A stretch of 64,000 bases of DNA from Margaritifera margaritifera (lineage: Eukaryota; Mollusca; Bivalvia; Unionida; Margaritiferidae), in NCBI GenBank assembly GCA_029931535.1, contig JAQPZY010001256.1, positions 1,451,001-1,515,000 on the forward strand. Reading direction: 5' to 3'. The translations under genes and the position numbers were made by a program. Below the pieces are notes generated by a model. It was not told the DNA's origin and searched no databases. It saw nothing but the letters and a program-made list of their open reading frames with translations. Numbering within the stretch: position 1 is the first letter of the stretch; the number at the start of each line of letters is the position of its first letter. Positions 1 through 11,784 of this stretch are shown piece by piece.

Positions 1-72
1 TTTACATGTTTATGCAAATTCTGTGCTCTTTTATGAAAAGGTAAAATACATCTTAATCCTTTGACTATATAG

Positions 73-389
73 GATGGCTACTGCTTTATTGATCACAAGT
101 GTGTGGGCAACGGACAAGTTCACGAAGAGGATACATGCTTGATCTGTGATGACAAACAGTTGAAATTCGACTGGTCGGCCAGAGACAACTATGAAGGTAG
201 AAAATCATTTGCGCTTGTGCATGTGTTTGTGTGTGAGCTGACTGAGGTTAATGCTCAAAGTCTGGACCGTACAGAGCTGTGTTTAAAGGAAGACATTCTC
301 CCTACTGGAATTTACTTCTTTGTTATTTCTTGGCTTACATACAGATTCTTTTGTTTTCAGACGGTATGCCAGAAACTAACTACCAGTAG
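73..389 (+). CDS. 3'-terminal exons of a Cys-rich extracellular protein (partial)
   Basis: The first exon is 73-196. It has an AG acceptor at 71-72 and a GT donor at 197-198, and only one frame is open through it (41 codons plus one base). It reads DGYCFIDHKC, then a spacer and DTCLICDDK, then FDWSARDNYE. The pattern C-x5-C-x(11)-C-x2-C followed by an aromatic-rich tail is a disulphide-rich module of the kind seen in invertebrate extracellular mosaic proteins. The next acceptor (pyrimidine tract TTGTTTTCAG ending at 360) joins in phase 1 to a nine-codon exon with a stop at 387-389. An AATAAA lies at 830-835. The 5' part is outside the window. The function is unknown; a secreted or matrix protein is an inference. 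The first exon is more secure than the terminal one, because the exon-like island at 941 also has a good + strand acceptor and could be an alternative last exon. Confidence 0.5.
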
Positions 390-678
390 CTCACAAACTG
401 GATACAGGTCAATCTTTTACGTGCATGCAGGACCTACAAGAAGATCATTTACTTTGTTTCAAGGACCTTGCTAGGATTTCACCAACAAAATTAACGTCTG
501 GACTTAACTTAAGCCTGGATACCAGCGATCTGGGTGAATGAAATTTAAGTCTGACTTAAGATTCACCAGTCAAATGTCTTAAGCTTAAACTTAGCTTTAT
601 CACCCATGCTGGTGAATTTGGTCCTGCAGACATGTCCATTTTTGCAAATTCACGTCCAAAGATTCAGTCAAAGTTAAC

Positions 679-725
<47 letters not shown>

Positions 726-830
726 GTATTCTTTAAAAGTTTTGGTCCACGACCTATAGTTGAAATTGCCCAAAATGACAGTATAGCATTTCTTCTTTAA
801 ATTCCTTACCAACATATTTTCACAAGTACA
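390..830 (+). other. Possible 3' UTR and flank with (GA)n
   Basis: No coding signal is seen between the candidate stop at 389 and the AATAAA at 830-835. The stretch carries a (GA)n microsatellite at 683-722 and is otherwise plain AT-rich sequence. Calling it a 3' UTR depends on the terminal exon call being right. Confidence 0.25.
683..722. repeat. (GA)n microsatellite
   Basis: About 20 uninterrupted GA dinucleotides. Confidence 0.95.
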
Positions 831-940
831 ATAAATATTCCAATGCACCAGTCTTGCACTTTTATGTAAAGTTGGAGAAAATATAAATGAATGAGTGCAG
901 TAGTCATAAGATATAGGGTATCAATAAAACCTTTCTTTTC

Positions 941-1088
941 AGCCTGCCGCAAAGTGCACGACACATCTCCGCCATCTGCGTTGACAACTCTCACGCCAAA
1001 ATGATCCAGCCAACCAATCGCTATCAACCTCGCTCTCCCTCTGTTGACCGCCCTGACATCGGGAAGGATCATGCTATAGACAGCTGTA
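941..1088. other. GC-rich exon-like island, strand uncertain
   Basis: This ~150 bp block is clearly richer in G+C than its surroundings. On the + strand it follows a strong acceptor (CTTTCTTTTCAG ending near 940), and one frame is open to a TAG near 1125. On the - strand it follows TTATTTTCCAG and is open as EVSTAVYSMILPDVRAVNRG and onward, with a possible GTGAGAG donor inside. The - strand reading looks the more protein-like, but I do not recognise it. It could be a real internal exon of an antisense gene, an alternative last exon of the gene at the left edge, or a relic of either. Confidence 0.3.
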
Positions 1089-1135
1089 GAGACTTCCTGG
1101 AAAATAATTTACAAGAGCTTAATTAGAAGCCTATT

Positions 1136-3020
1136 ATGATACTAACGTGCAGATGTAAATCTTCGTCTCAGTAATCAAATTGTACTGTCCAAGCTTATAT
1201 GTGAACACACATGTAACAATTAATTGCTTTCTTCCAAAAGAATTTAATAAGATGTATACCAGAGAATGTAGCACATATAGCCTTATATATACTAACAGTT
1301 TATATCAGCTGTATAAACGCAGTCTTATTTTTATTTGTAATGAAACGTATGTAGAAAACGAATCTGTTCATTTCTATTGTAGTGATTGGGACATTATCAG
1401 TACAATAAATGTAGAGTATGATTCCTTAGGTAAAATTAACAGGCAAGTCTTATATATGTGTCATGCATACAGTGTGAATGCTGATTTGGCATGTATATGT
1501 TATCGGATCCAGTGAGTGAGAATGTAACAAAAGAAACCAGCCAGCAAACCTTATCAAAACAGCAGTCTGAGTTTTTTCATTGAAGCTAAAGAGAAAGCAG
1601 CATCTTAGTAAACTTAAAAAGTGATTTTAATTTATTTTTTTAAAATATCACTACACTAATTCAGTCAATCAGCTGTTATTGGATCTTTTTGTAATCCTTA
1701 CTATTAAGAATATCGTTAATATATTTTTTTCTAATTTTTCACGCAGAACTGCTGACTGGTGAAAATGGTTACTTGTATCGATTAGAAAGCATCATCAAGG
1801 TCTTAACAGGAAATTAAGTGTGTATTGAGTTCAGCCTCTTGGCTTTTACTTAGAATGATACAGCTAAAGGTATGATTCATCTATTTGCTTTCACTCGGAA
1901 AATTCCAGTCATTAAATTCTAGAAAGTGTCTATAACCTATGCTGAATATTTAAAAGCTTGTTCTGCAGTTATTGCTTAACAAAGGTAGGATGGTAGTTTA
2001 GTGAAAGTTGTAACTAATGAACTGAACCTATGCATACTATAGTTAAAGAATTGCGAGTATCTATGAAAGTTAGCGATTTTTTTCACAATAAAATGATCAT
2101 AACCTACCTTATCTTAAATCATTGAAAATCACGTTGCAACTAATTAAGGTCATATCGGGTCGATTTGATGTTTTCAGTACAAAAGCAAAAGACGGCTGGA
2201 ATTTATTCTGGTTAAAGTAGGTTTATATATTTGTGTGTCTTCAACCAACGGTTCATCAACCACGACAATTTTCTAGCAAAGAAGATTTTCTTCTATAACC
2301 AATCAGCTACCAGGCACATGATTTACATTCATTATACATCTGCTTCGTCTACTTTGCATTTTTCAATGTTAATAATTTTCGCCTTATCATAAAAATGAAA
2401 TATTACCCAAGTTCAGAAGTATTTGGGCTATTATATAATATAGAGATGATCATGATTGGGTGTAAACCTTTAAATATATTTTAATATCTTTATGAACTAC
2501 AGTTTGAATTTAGCAAAATATGAATTAACAAGTAAAACCACATATAGTCGTGTTTTATGAATTTAACATTTGGGAATGTTATTACTTCTATTTACGGGCA
2601 CTTGCCACTTATAACTGTCTAAACAAAAGATAATTATACAAGAACAGAAATTTCAGGGCATCGTTTAAAACTACTTCAAACATAGCGAACAGTGGATGTT
2701 ATTAATTTCCAATGAACATTTCAGTGAATTACAAAGACTGCAGTGTATTCGCATATTTGTATTTTAGAATTAAAGTAATGCACTTAGGTGAATTCACCTT
2801 TACGTTTGCGAGGAAAATGCATATACATAATCAATACAGGTGTTTCAATACATCAAAAACTCGTACAATAAAAATCCTTTATGTACATTTCAGTGTATAC
2901 TATCCCTATATTATTAAATAGTTATTCGTCAGACACTTTTATGCATCTTTTATCGTAAGACAAGTAGGGTTGGGAAGTCATTATTTTGTATGAAATTAAT
3001 AATAGCCTTGCATTTTATAT
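1136..3020. other. AT-rich non-coding stretch
   Basis: Short AT-rich open frames only, with no splice-flanked GC-rich block, no terminal repeats and no recognisable protein motif on either strand. I see nothing to annotate here. Confidence 0.5.
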
Positions 3021-3023
3021 TCT

Positions 3024-3494
3024 TGGATAACTTACTACTTTTGTTGCCAGAGATTACGGATTCAAAGAACAGTTACCGACATAAAGAGCAGGAAAGCATG
3101 TATTAATTAGGCTTCAATAACTTACTACCTTTGCTGCTAGAGATTACGGGTTCAAAGAATAGTTACGTATGTATGTAGTAGCATTTTACGGCACATCAGC
3201 ACAAAAATGGCTATGTAGTGCCATCAAAGAACAGTTACATTGCTGCTGTGGATTAGATATTCAAAGAACAGGTACCGTAATAAAGAACAAGAAAGCATCA
3301 TATTAATTAGGCTTTGCTGCTAGAGATTACGGATTCAAAGAATAGTTACTTTGCATTAGAGCAGGAAAGCAGCATATTAATTAGGCTTGGATAAATTACT
3401 ATCTTTGCTGCTAGAGATTACGGATTAAAACAATAGTTACTTTGCTGCCAGAGACTGCGGGTCTCCAAAATAGCTACTGACATAAAAAGCAGGT
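3024..3494. repeat. Degenerate ~90-bp minisatellite
   Basis: About five imperfect units share TTACTA.CTTTGCTGCTAGAG, ATTACGGATTCAAAGAA.AGTTAC, AAAGAGCAGGAAAGCA and TATTAATTAGGCTT. Unit length varies by internal deletion. One unit is interrupted at about 3165-3225 by a foreign stretch (GTAGCATTTTACGGCACATC through GGCTATGTAGTGCC), after which the repeat resumes. Confidence 0.75.
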
Positions 3495-3499
3495 TGCAT

Positions 3500-5015
3500 T
3501 AAGCTGAATAACTATTTTTGTCTCGCCTGTAATGAATGTTGAAAAGTGCTAAATATAGCACTCACAATGTCCATCCTTCTGATTTTCGTGCGTCCTTAAC
3601 TCTTGGTTGATTTGTTTTCCTTGCTTGCTTGAAAACAAAACCAGTATCTACTTATGTTATAAATCAATCGTAATAAGAAGTTTTCACCTAATTATCCGGC
3701 GGCGGGGGAGATACTATTACTGAAAATTGAAAGCCTTTGTAAGTAAAAGGTCAGGGACACGTCCGAAAGGCAGTCGTTACACTTTTAAGGGGTCTATATT
3801 TAAACTTTTGGGATCTGGCTAAATCTTCTGTTTCCATTGGTGAAATATCCAGAGAGATCTGAAATCAGAAGGCAAAACGACAAAGTCACAATTGTCAACG
3901 AGTTAAAGTTTCGGAAGGTAATGTTATTTTACGTTTTCGTGAGACCTTCCGCACTAACTAACAATGGAATATGGAACATCCTTGGAGATGAGAAAGCAGT
4001 GGGTTTTGTTCATACAGTATCGGCTGAATTGTTAAACATCAAGGGTATAGCAAGTTTGGGAAAGTTACTGTATCTTCTACTTTTATGCATAATTTAACAT
4101 CATAATATTTTCTCACTCGCGTAGAATATCGCAACATGCGCAACGTAGTAATAACATATATTCGTCATTCCATTCGTCTGTCCGTACGTGCAGCTTCAAG
4201 CTCTGTTTTCAGTAATTAAGGAAAACAGTGCCTGTTTCTTTCAATGAATTGTCATCAGAAAATGCTTCCTAAGGCTAACCCCGTGGACATGGAACATTTC
4301 TGAGGATTTCGCAGTGACTACACCAAATTTTAAGATCAGCCAGGTTTTAAATGGTTAATTTTTAGACTATTCCCTAAACTCCTCTTTCTAGAGTATAATT
4401 TCATCAGAGATTATACATCTGTATTTTGGATGACCGGTCAAAAATCAAAAGTAAAGGTCGCAGGATTGGAACACTTTTGAGTGAATGGCAAAACGTTTTT
4501 TTAATTGGGAATGTACAATGTTGATTACATCGATGTTGGTCACCTCTAACAGGGAATATCGATCGCCAATTTATGATTTCTCTTTGACAACAATGCTCAG
4601 GATCGAGAAAATATATGCGTTTAGTTCCCCGTTGCAAAAATAGTATAGCATATATATGACAGAATTCTCCATTTTAACAAAAAAGGAGACAGTGAGAGAA
4701 AGAGAGAGGGAGAACAAAACAATAGTAAGTGTGGTTCTTGGGTAGTGATCTCGGAAAGAAGGAATTCATGTTCTGCAGCTTCTTTATCAATTCGAGATAA
4801 AGAAAGTTCATAGACAAACTTCTTATACTGCACAGGGTGCGTAAATTATACGTGTTTCAATGTCCAAAACGATTTTAATAAATTACCTTATGTTTCTCCA
4901 TCCATTCACGCAACAAATTAATATATCGGTATGTGTCTCTGCCTGCTATTTATTTATACGCTTGTGTACACATATAATCGTCTGTCTATCTATTGTCAAC
5001 TTTGTAAAAAAATAA
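3500..5015. other. Non-coding stretch
   Basis: Open frames near 3837-4097, 4404-4637 and 4621-4833 show no recognisable domain, no coding-type composition and no convincing splice context. I see nothing else here. Confidence 0.4.
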
Positions 5016-5018
5016 TTG

Positions 5019-5020
<2 letters not shown>

Positions 5021-5070
<50 letters not shown>
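5021..5070. repeat. (CT)n microsatellite bordering family A copy 1
   Basis: A pure CT run of about 50 bp that stops exactly where homology to the inverted copy at 14368 begins. Confidence 0.95.
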
Positions 5071-5073
<3 letters not shown>

Positions 5074-6540
5074 GGAATTTTGTGTACTTAATGTCAATAC
5101 ATTATATATTAACAAAATGTACTTGGGTTTCGTTGCCGCGTACATCGTTACCTGAGGGTGATGTTGTTTTTAGCCGTGGTTATTTCAAAATACTGAATTC
5201 GGTTCACCACTGCCCACGCACAAAATGCCGGCAGTGATAAACCCCATTATCTCGAGTTCTCTGGCCGTGGTTTGTACCATCAGCAGGGTACTTAGGAAGG
5301 TGTCCACTTTACGGAAACAATCTTCAACTGTAAAGGTATGTGAAAATGACAACGTATTATTTCTTGCTATCCTTTCTATGTGATAGATTGTTTTATATAT
5401 TGGATGTTTCAGAATTTATTCTACATTTTACACAGAGTAAGACCTATGTCACGTAACACCATGCTATCATATAGACTATAGTCTGTTTCAAGTTAGCTAT
5501 TTTTTTAGCTGAACGGACAAGTTGAATTAAATTGTATGTTGCATGCATTAATGGATGAGTAATTTTCGAGTTCTTATAATCCAGTGATATTAATCTTGTC
5601 GGTCACAGATTCATGTACGAACGTGGTTATTATAATAATAAGCTCGTACAGTAGTTTTGATGAAATAATTTTGTGCGTAAGGAAGCCAATTCATGTGGGC
5701 GCATGCGTAACGTATATCATTATATTTGTACTTCACCGTATCTCGTGTATTACACGGCTCAGTTTTTTTTTTATTGTATTTTTAGCTGTTTTTGATAGGG
5801 AGTCGTAGAATTCTATGGGGTTTCGTGTAACTCGGATGCTGCGGTCGATGGTGACGTTGGCTCGGAGGACGGTATTGGTTTACTCGGACCAACGTGTCTG
5901 AAGGAAATAATGAGGCTCTCGAGGGATCCTTCGGCAAACTGGGAGGAGCTGGCCATGCGTGGTGGCTCCTTGACCATTCGACTAGAGCTGTGGAACAGGA
6001 AATACACTGTGATCGTCGACTAGACGCCACGAGATACATGTTGAATCAATATTCAATATCACTATATGGGTGAAAGTTTAATTCAATATCGCTATACGAG
6101 TGAAAATCAACTATACATCCATCGTACTTGTCGATGATCCATACATTGCTCATATTTGTGTATAAATTTTATATTTTGATCATCCTTGGTGATAGATTCA
6201 TACACTGTTCATATTTGTTTATAAATTCTATACATTGATCGTCCATGGTGATAGATCCATATATCAATCATATTTGTTTATAAATGCTACGCATTGATCA
6301 TCCCTGGTATCAGTCCCTTTTGTTTATGAGTTCCATACGCTGATTGTTGTTTGATTACTCGCTGAAGCTCCATGCTCTGATTAGTTCCATTTAGGGACGA
6401 TATTATTTTCTTTTATCCGTTATTGAACTCTGTGCGCATCATTTTGTTAAATCCATTGTTGGACTTCATGCGCACAAGTATGTTGTCAGATTCATTCATC
6501 GTTCAGTTGCATTATAAATAAGCATCTAATTGACGAAATT

Positions 6541-6542
<2 letters not shown>
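5071..6542 (+). repeat. Interspersed repeat family A, copy 1
   Basis: This ~1.47 kb sequence matches the reverse complement of 12889-14368 over its whole length. Shared blocks include GGGTTTCGTTGC, TTTAGCCGTGGTTATTTC and TCATTCATCGTTCA near the far end. It contains two exon-like segments. The first ends near 5335 at a GTATGT donor that both copies share. The second starts after a TTGTATTTTTAG acceptor near 5785, also shared. The second segment (to about 6045) is GC-rich and encodes AVDGDVGSEDG in one frame and AGHAWWLLDHSTRAVE in another; relative to copy 2 this copy has lost about 20 bp and is frameshifted. Three ~62-bp subunits follow (6130-6310). The family is unnamed: it could be a mobile element that captured exons or a dispersed gene segment. 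(CT)n borders both ends. Confidence 0.75.

Positions 6543-6573
<31 letters not shown>
6543..6573. repeat. (CT)n microsatellite between two repeats
   Basis: A CT run of about 31 bp lying exactly between the end of family A copy 1 and the start of repeat family B copy 1. Confidence 0.9.
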
Positions 6574-6575
<2 letters not shown>

Positions 6576-7240
6576 AAAAGATAGGTTTGGAAAATACATT
6601 AAATGTTATTAATACATCAAACAAAGGTTTTATAAGCAATTTGCACTTTTTAGTTTTTGCTCGGAAAAATTTCAAAGTTTAAATTTTCTGTCAAGCAGCA
6701 TATAATTTTTAATTTCATTTTACAATTTTGTCATTTAATTCCGTTTAATATATATAAAAAATCATTTTTAGTTAGGCACCCAGTGGTCGGTTGGGACCCT
6801 TTGTTTTAGATTTATCACACGAAATGAAGTCTACACGAAATATATTTTGTTTTGTGGTGTTGGTAATATCCCAAAAATTATTTTCTTTTCTCCTCTCTAT
6901 TCAATGAGGATTATGCCTCTATATATGTTGAGCGAATACTTTTCGTTATTTATTATTTTATCGATGCTTACCTTTTAATTGATAAATTCATAACATTAGA
7001 TATTTCAAGAATAAGTAACATATTGGTTGGGAGTTTGACCGTGAACATACATTTGTATACCAGTGACCAATGTCCCAGCTTTGTAAGTCAGGCAAATCTC
7101 TTTCTTAACATGACTCACTGGTCCTACCAAACTGATATTAACACCGACACTATACAGACATAGCAACCTCCTTTTGTACATGTTCTTTTCAAGAAAAGCC
7201 TTGTCTAAGTAGCTCACTACTGTTTGCGGGAATTTCTTGT
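6574..7240 (+). repeat. Interspersed repeat family B, copy 1
   Basis: Diverged direct copy of 22958-23605. Matching landmarks, in the same order, are an AAAAGATA start just after (CT)n, GCACCCA..GGT.GGTTG..ACCC, AGATTT..CACACGAAA, CCTACCAAACTGATATTAACACC and AAGAAAAGCCT. I recognise no protein. It may be an old non-autonomous element. The 70-codon frame on the - strand here is not conserved in the other copy. Confidence 0.6.
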
Positions 7241-7382
7241 GACAAGGTCTTCGGTGTCATTGAAATACACGTGAACACTCTATTAAATATTTTTCCCAGT
7301 CTATTCCATATTTGCGTCTTCACTTGCGTGACTGCTCATATTAGCATAGTCCTTCATTTGTTTTTGAACCCTTTGAACCCTT

Positions 7383-7385
<3 letters not shown>

Positions 7386-7468
<83 letters not shown>
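7386..7468. repeat. Compound (CT)n-(CA)n microsatellite
   Basis: CT run to 7445, then CA to 7468. The open frames across it on both strands are products of the dinucleotide repeat. Confidence 0.95.
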
Positions 7469-7549
7469 TACCCACACATACATTCATTTTATTTTATACT
7501 TTCTCTTGTGTGAGCAAATTAAATTGTCAGCCATTTTGAGTTTTAAAAT

Positions 7550-7745
7550 AGTCACTAAGTTGAGAGTTAGTCAGTAAGGATATATGTTGGTCAATAAAGA
7601 CTGACTGTTGATCACTAAGACTGGGACTTGGATAGTAGGACAGGGTGTTGGTGAGTAAGAGTGGGTCTTGGTACGTAAGATTGAATTTTGGTCAGTACAG
7701 ATGTGTGTGGATCAGTAAAGATGTGTGTTGGTCAGTAAGGCGCCC
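7550..7745. repeat. ~24-bp minisatellite
   Basis: About eight degenerate units on the pattern GTTGGTCAGTAAGA.TGTGT. Unit length drifts by a few bases. Confidence 0.7.
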
Positions 7746-8630
7746 ATGTTCCATTCCCATAATGGTGTTCAAGCAGTGAAGGCCTTGCATATTTTAAAGG
7801 ATTGTGGTTCAGACAGAAACATTAGTAGTATGGTATATGAGACTGAGAGACCACTTGTAAATATTAAATTATTACCATCTTGTGTATGAATATGATAACA
7901 CCCCAAGAACACTTAAAATAAAAACAAATTGCTTCGATATTTTTTTAGTGGGTCTCGCCCACGCACTATAAATGATAAAAAATATCACACTGATAAATAT
8001 TAAGTACCACTCTCTCAATATACATACTACTTGTTCTACTGGCCTACTTGTATAATTCTATATTAGTATGATCTTCGTTTTTGTTTGCACAATAAATAAA
8101 AATAACCACACTGAAAATTATAAACTCTTGGTAGCAAAAACACACTAGGATATACGACCCAACATAAAATCAAAACATAATGATATCCGGATGTGTGCCA
8201 GGTCACGAGAACTCCAACTTAAAATCAATAAATGACGCAGAAGTAAAACACCCATTGCTGCATGTGCCACATACAGATCATACATTTGCAACACTTCAAA
8301 AACGAATATTGTCTACCAGAAATGAGTGTATGCGACCGGCAATGCTATTTTACGTCTTTTCTAACAGGTTTCACCCACACAAAATAAATCAAGAACAAAT
8401 TCTCACACTGAAAAATTAATTCCGGCACTGTCTTAAACATGCACTATGTCATGCACAACCTTATTATAGTTGTACTAACAATAAATGATGATTTTAAAGC
8501 GCGGGGATACTACAATAAAATCAGACCGATAGGGAAATCGCCAACGATAGGTCATTGCAACGAAAACCAAATATCGTCGCCTAGTATGATATTATAAAAT
8601 AAGAATTCCAGTATTAGAATGAAAGATTCG
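7746..8630. other. Non-coding stretch
   Basis: The 79-codon frame at 8180-8419 has no recognisable domain and no splice context. I see nothing else here. Confidence 0.4.
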
Positions 8631-8635
8631 TGGAG

Positions 8636-8700
8636 TAAATGTAAAAGCCTCGTTTCCCAAAGCCAGATGTTTGCAGTTCGAATCTTGGTACAGGAGAAAA
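8636..8700 (+). repeat. tRNA-like (SINE-head) remnant
   Basis: GCAGTTCGAATCTTGG resembles a pol III B box (GGTTCGANTCC). It lies about 30 bases after GTAAAAGCCTCG, which could be a decayed A-box region. It does not fold as an intact tRNA by eye. A decayed tRNA-derived SINE head is the best guess. Confidence 0.3.
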
Positions 8701-8839
8701 CATTCCTACATAAATTGAGAATCACATCGGTGTATAAACTAGGCCACTAAAAAGCAGATCAAAATACACTCCACGATAAAAAATAAAGATAAGCCTCGCG
8801 ACAAAGAAAGATTTAAAATTTTGTTAATACAAAATCAAA

Positions 8840-9085
8840 AGTTGCTACGTGAATGCATGAAGCAACCTAGAAGTCAGAAAGACTCTAGAAGAGAGGAACT
8901 GGTCTTGTATGGGGTTCATGCATGAAAACCGTGTTACACAACTGTAAAGTAAATAAATAAATAAAATATAGGCTGATACAACTGAGCCGAAGATTCCACG
9001 TGAACGCAAAAGAAGCAACCAAGGAAATCAGAAAGAATCCAGGGAGGAGCAGGTCTCGCTTGGATCTTACGCATAAAGAGTTGCG
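8840..9085. repeat. ~150-bp diverged tandem duplication
   Basis: Two units, starting near 8846 and 8996, align in order: TACGTGAATGCA/CACGTGAACGCA, AAGCAACC, AGAAAGA.TC.AG, CATGCATGAAAACC/TACGCATAAAGAG and GCGTTACAC. The 67-codon frame across the second unit is probably chance. Confidence 0.55.
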
Positions 9086-9342
9086 TTACACTTTAGCAAC
9101 AAACCATAAAATAAGAACGCAAATCATAATTTACTTAGCTAAAAGTCTGATTAGAAGTGAAGACAAAGTCCGATCACTTAGTGTAGAAAAAGGTCTGCTT
9201 TAAACAAATATATAGAGAAAATATACCCCTCTGCCCCATAAATTCCTTTATATAAAAATCCCCAAGGGCAAACGCTTTAGACACTGGGCAATTTGCACAA
9301 ATTTATGATAAAAGTTGAATATATTTAATATATTATTGTATT

Positions 9343-9370
9343 TACACACACACACACACCTATATACACA

Positions 9371-9452
<82 letters not shown>
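9343..9452. repeat. (CA)n-(TA)n microsatellite
   Basis: A short CA run, then about 78 bp of TA. The overlapping open frames on both strands are repeat artefacts. Confidence 0.95.
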
Positions 9453-9455
<3 letters not shown>

Positions 9456-10309
9456 TTCGGAGTATTACTCAAAGAGAATGAAGACCTCGATACTTTAAGC
9501 GCCAAAGGGTAAGACAAAACCATTTGCATACATTTTAAATGACATTATTTGATATGTTGCACCTATCAATGTGCGTAAAAACTATGTGCACAATTAAATA
9601 GTCTATCGTGATATAGGACATAACCATAGGTACTAGGAATTTAAGTGTCCCTTCGATAAACGTTTTAGACGCTGGGACTGTCCTGTAACCGACTAGATTG
9701 TGAATCAGCATGCTGAATGAAACTTTTGAAACAGTTTCCATGGATGCGTTGTCAATGGTATTTACAATGTGTTTTTGTCTTGGACATTTATAATAGTCAA
9801 GAGTGTGCAAAGCATGATCTACTACATGTCGGGCGTGAAATTGTTGTTTGCGGATCTTACTTTATCACCCTGTAATTGTTGCTCTATAACGACAAACAAG
9901 GCGACGATAGTTGGTCTCCTCTGCACTGAGCCTTCATTAGTGATTTTTCCTTCTGTATATGGCCTACACAGCAATTAGTGTTTTACTTGGGCGTAATTTA
10001 TTGATTTTCAGTTATAGTTCGGGTGACATGACACACATCCAGATATCGTGATGTTTAGATTTTCTGTTGGGCCGTGTATATTTTCACCACCTAGCGTAGT
10101 CACTTTCTCATTGTCATTATTTTCAATTATTATGCAAATAAAGTTAGTACTAATTTAAAATCTTACAAGTGTGCCAGTGTAGCAAGTAGTATGTATATTG
10201 GGAGTGATTTCAATAGAATTTTATAGTGTGATATTTTGCCTTGTTTATTGCGCTAAAAAGATCCAAATAATTTTTTGAAATAATTTAAGTTGGTAATGAT
10301 TATTTTAAA
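9453..10309. other. Non-coding stretch
   Basis: Only short open frames, none with a recognisable motif. I see nothing here. Confidence 0.4.
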
Positions 10310-10560
10310 GTTACAATTGGTCTCAGGATGGTAATACTTTTAAATTTGTAGTGGTCCCATGGTTTTCTCATACCACTACACAGATGATAATAATTTAAAA
10401 TTTACAAGTAGTCTCTAGTCTTCGTACCCGTACAGGAGATGGTATTCGTGTAAAGTGTACAAATGGTCTCAGGGTGATCTAGTACCCCTACACAACATGG
10501 CAATAATGTAAAATTGGCATGTGCTCCCACAGCCTCATATAACGATACTACTAAAAGTTT
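10310..10560. repeat. ~60-bp degenerate minisatellite
   Basis: About four units share GATGGTAATA, TTAAA.TTTACAAGT, GGTCTC and ATACC.CTACAC. Confidence 0.55.
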
Positions 10561-11330
10561 GTAAGGATTCTACTTATTTTTGCCTTTGTTTTGTATGCCT
10601 TTTAAGGGATATTTTTTTTGCAGCAACATCTTTACCTTTTATCTTTTGTTTCACGGTGGATATTTAATTTTGGTCGGAGGGATTTCTCTTTCTAGGATTT
10701 TGGGCAAGTATTTAACTTTGCCATTTTTGCTCACTATCTTTAGCTCTGCACTACATCGCCAGGATGGTGATTATGTACCATTAAACCATATACATTGATA
10801 TGTACGACAAAATTTTGAGCAGAAGATCCTCTTAAGTTGAGAATTTTATGAAAGAGGAGAGTGGTCTATGATCCGAACAGCAGCACTGATGTTTCACTTT
10901 GCTTTCACTGCCATATGGGAATCTATTGTCCACTGACCTTACCGAAGTGATACAATTCACATCGTTTCTTTGCCTTTTCATAAAGCGGGAATGCTTGCAA
11001 TGAATCATGAAATAATAATCTTTATTTTAAGACACGAGAAGATAAACAATATTTAATAATAAAAAAAATGAAACCGTTTTATAATTGATGAACATGATCT
11101 TAACTACCAACTGAGCCGACTCAATTATTTTCCCAAATGAACATAAATTCTAATATATGTCTTTGATTTTCATTTAATATTTGGTTTTGGTCACCAGTTT
11201 CGCATAAAATATATAAATGAGTTCGTGCAAAATTTGGTGTGATTATTTTTCAAATCTGATATAAGCGAAAGATTAAGTGTTTTCGGACTCACTATTTACC
11301 TTTCTGGTGTGTTCGGAAAACAGGATAGAC
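10561..11330. other. Non-coding stretch
   Basis: The 72-codon frame at 10580-10798 is Phe/Leu-rich but is not flanked by splice sites or matched by a recognisable family. I see nothing else here. Confidence 0.4.
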
Positions 11331-11334
11331 TGCG

Positions 11335-11347
11335 GAACACACACACA

Positions 11348-11433
<86 letters not shown>
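11335..11433. repeat. (CA)n-(TA)n microsatellite
   Basis: A short CA run, then about 82 bp of AT. Confidence 0.95.
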
Positions 11434-11435
<2 letters not shown>

Positions 11436-11710
11436 TAATCTTCCGGTACCCTGCTCCACCAAAAAATTTTTTTAATGTGTTCGCAATTGCAAATTATTGT
11501 AAATATGTCGTCACCAGTGCATCCAGTAATAGGCTGTCACTGCCCCTGAAATGGGGAAGAAAGAAAGTTAGAAGAAGAGGAGAAGAACATATATGAAACA
11601 GAATGGAAAAGACAGGATTATTAGGTGCTTTTCCAAGCAACTTACCTACTGGAACTGCTGCATCTCAAATGAACTTTGATATTGCGGTTACTCTGAAACT
11701 ATTGTATCGC

Positions 11711-11713
<3 letters not shown>

Positions 11714-11781
<68 letters not shown>
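11714..11781. repeat. (GA)n microsatellite
   Basis: About 34 GA units. The 67-codon frame running through it is an artefact. Confidence 0.95.

Positions 11782-11784
<3 letters not shown>

Noticed and set aside
7005..7217. 70-codon - strand ORF
   Set aside because: It lies in repeat family B and is not open in the second copy.
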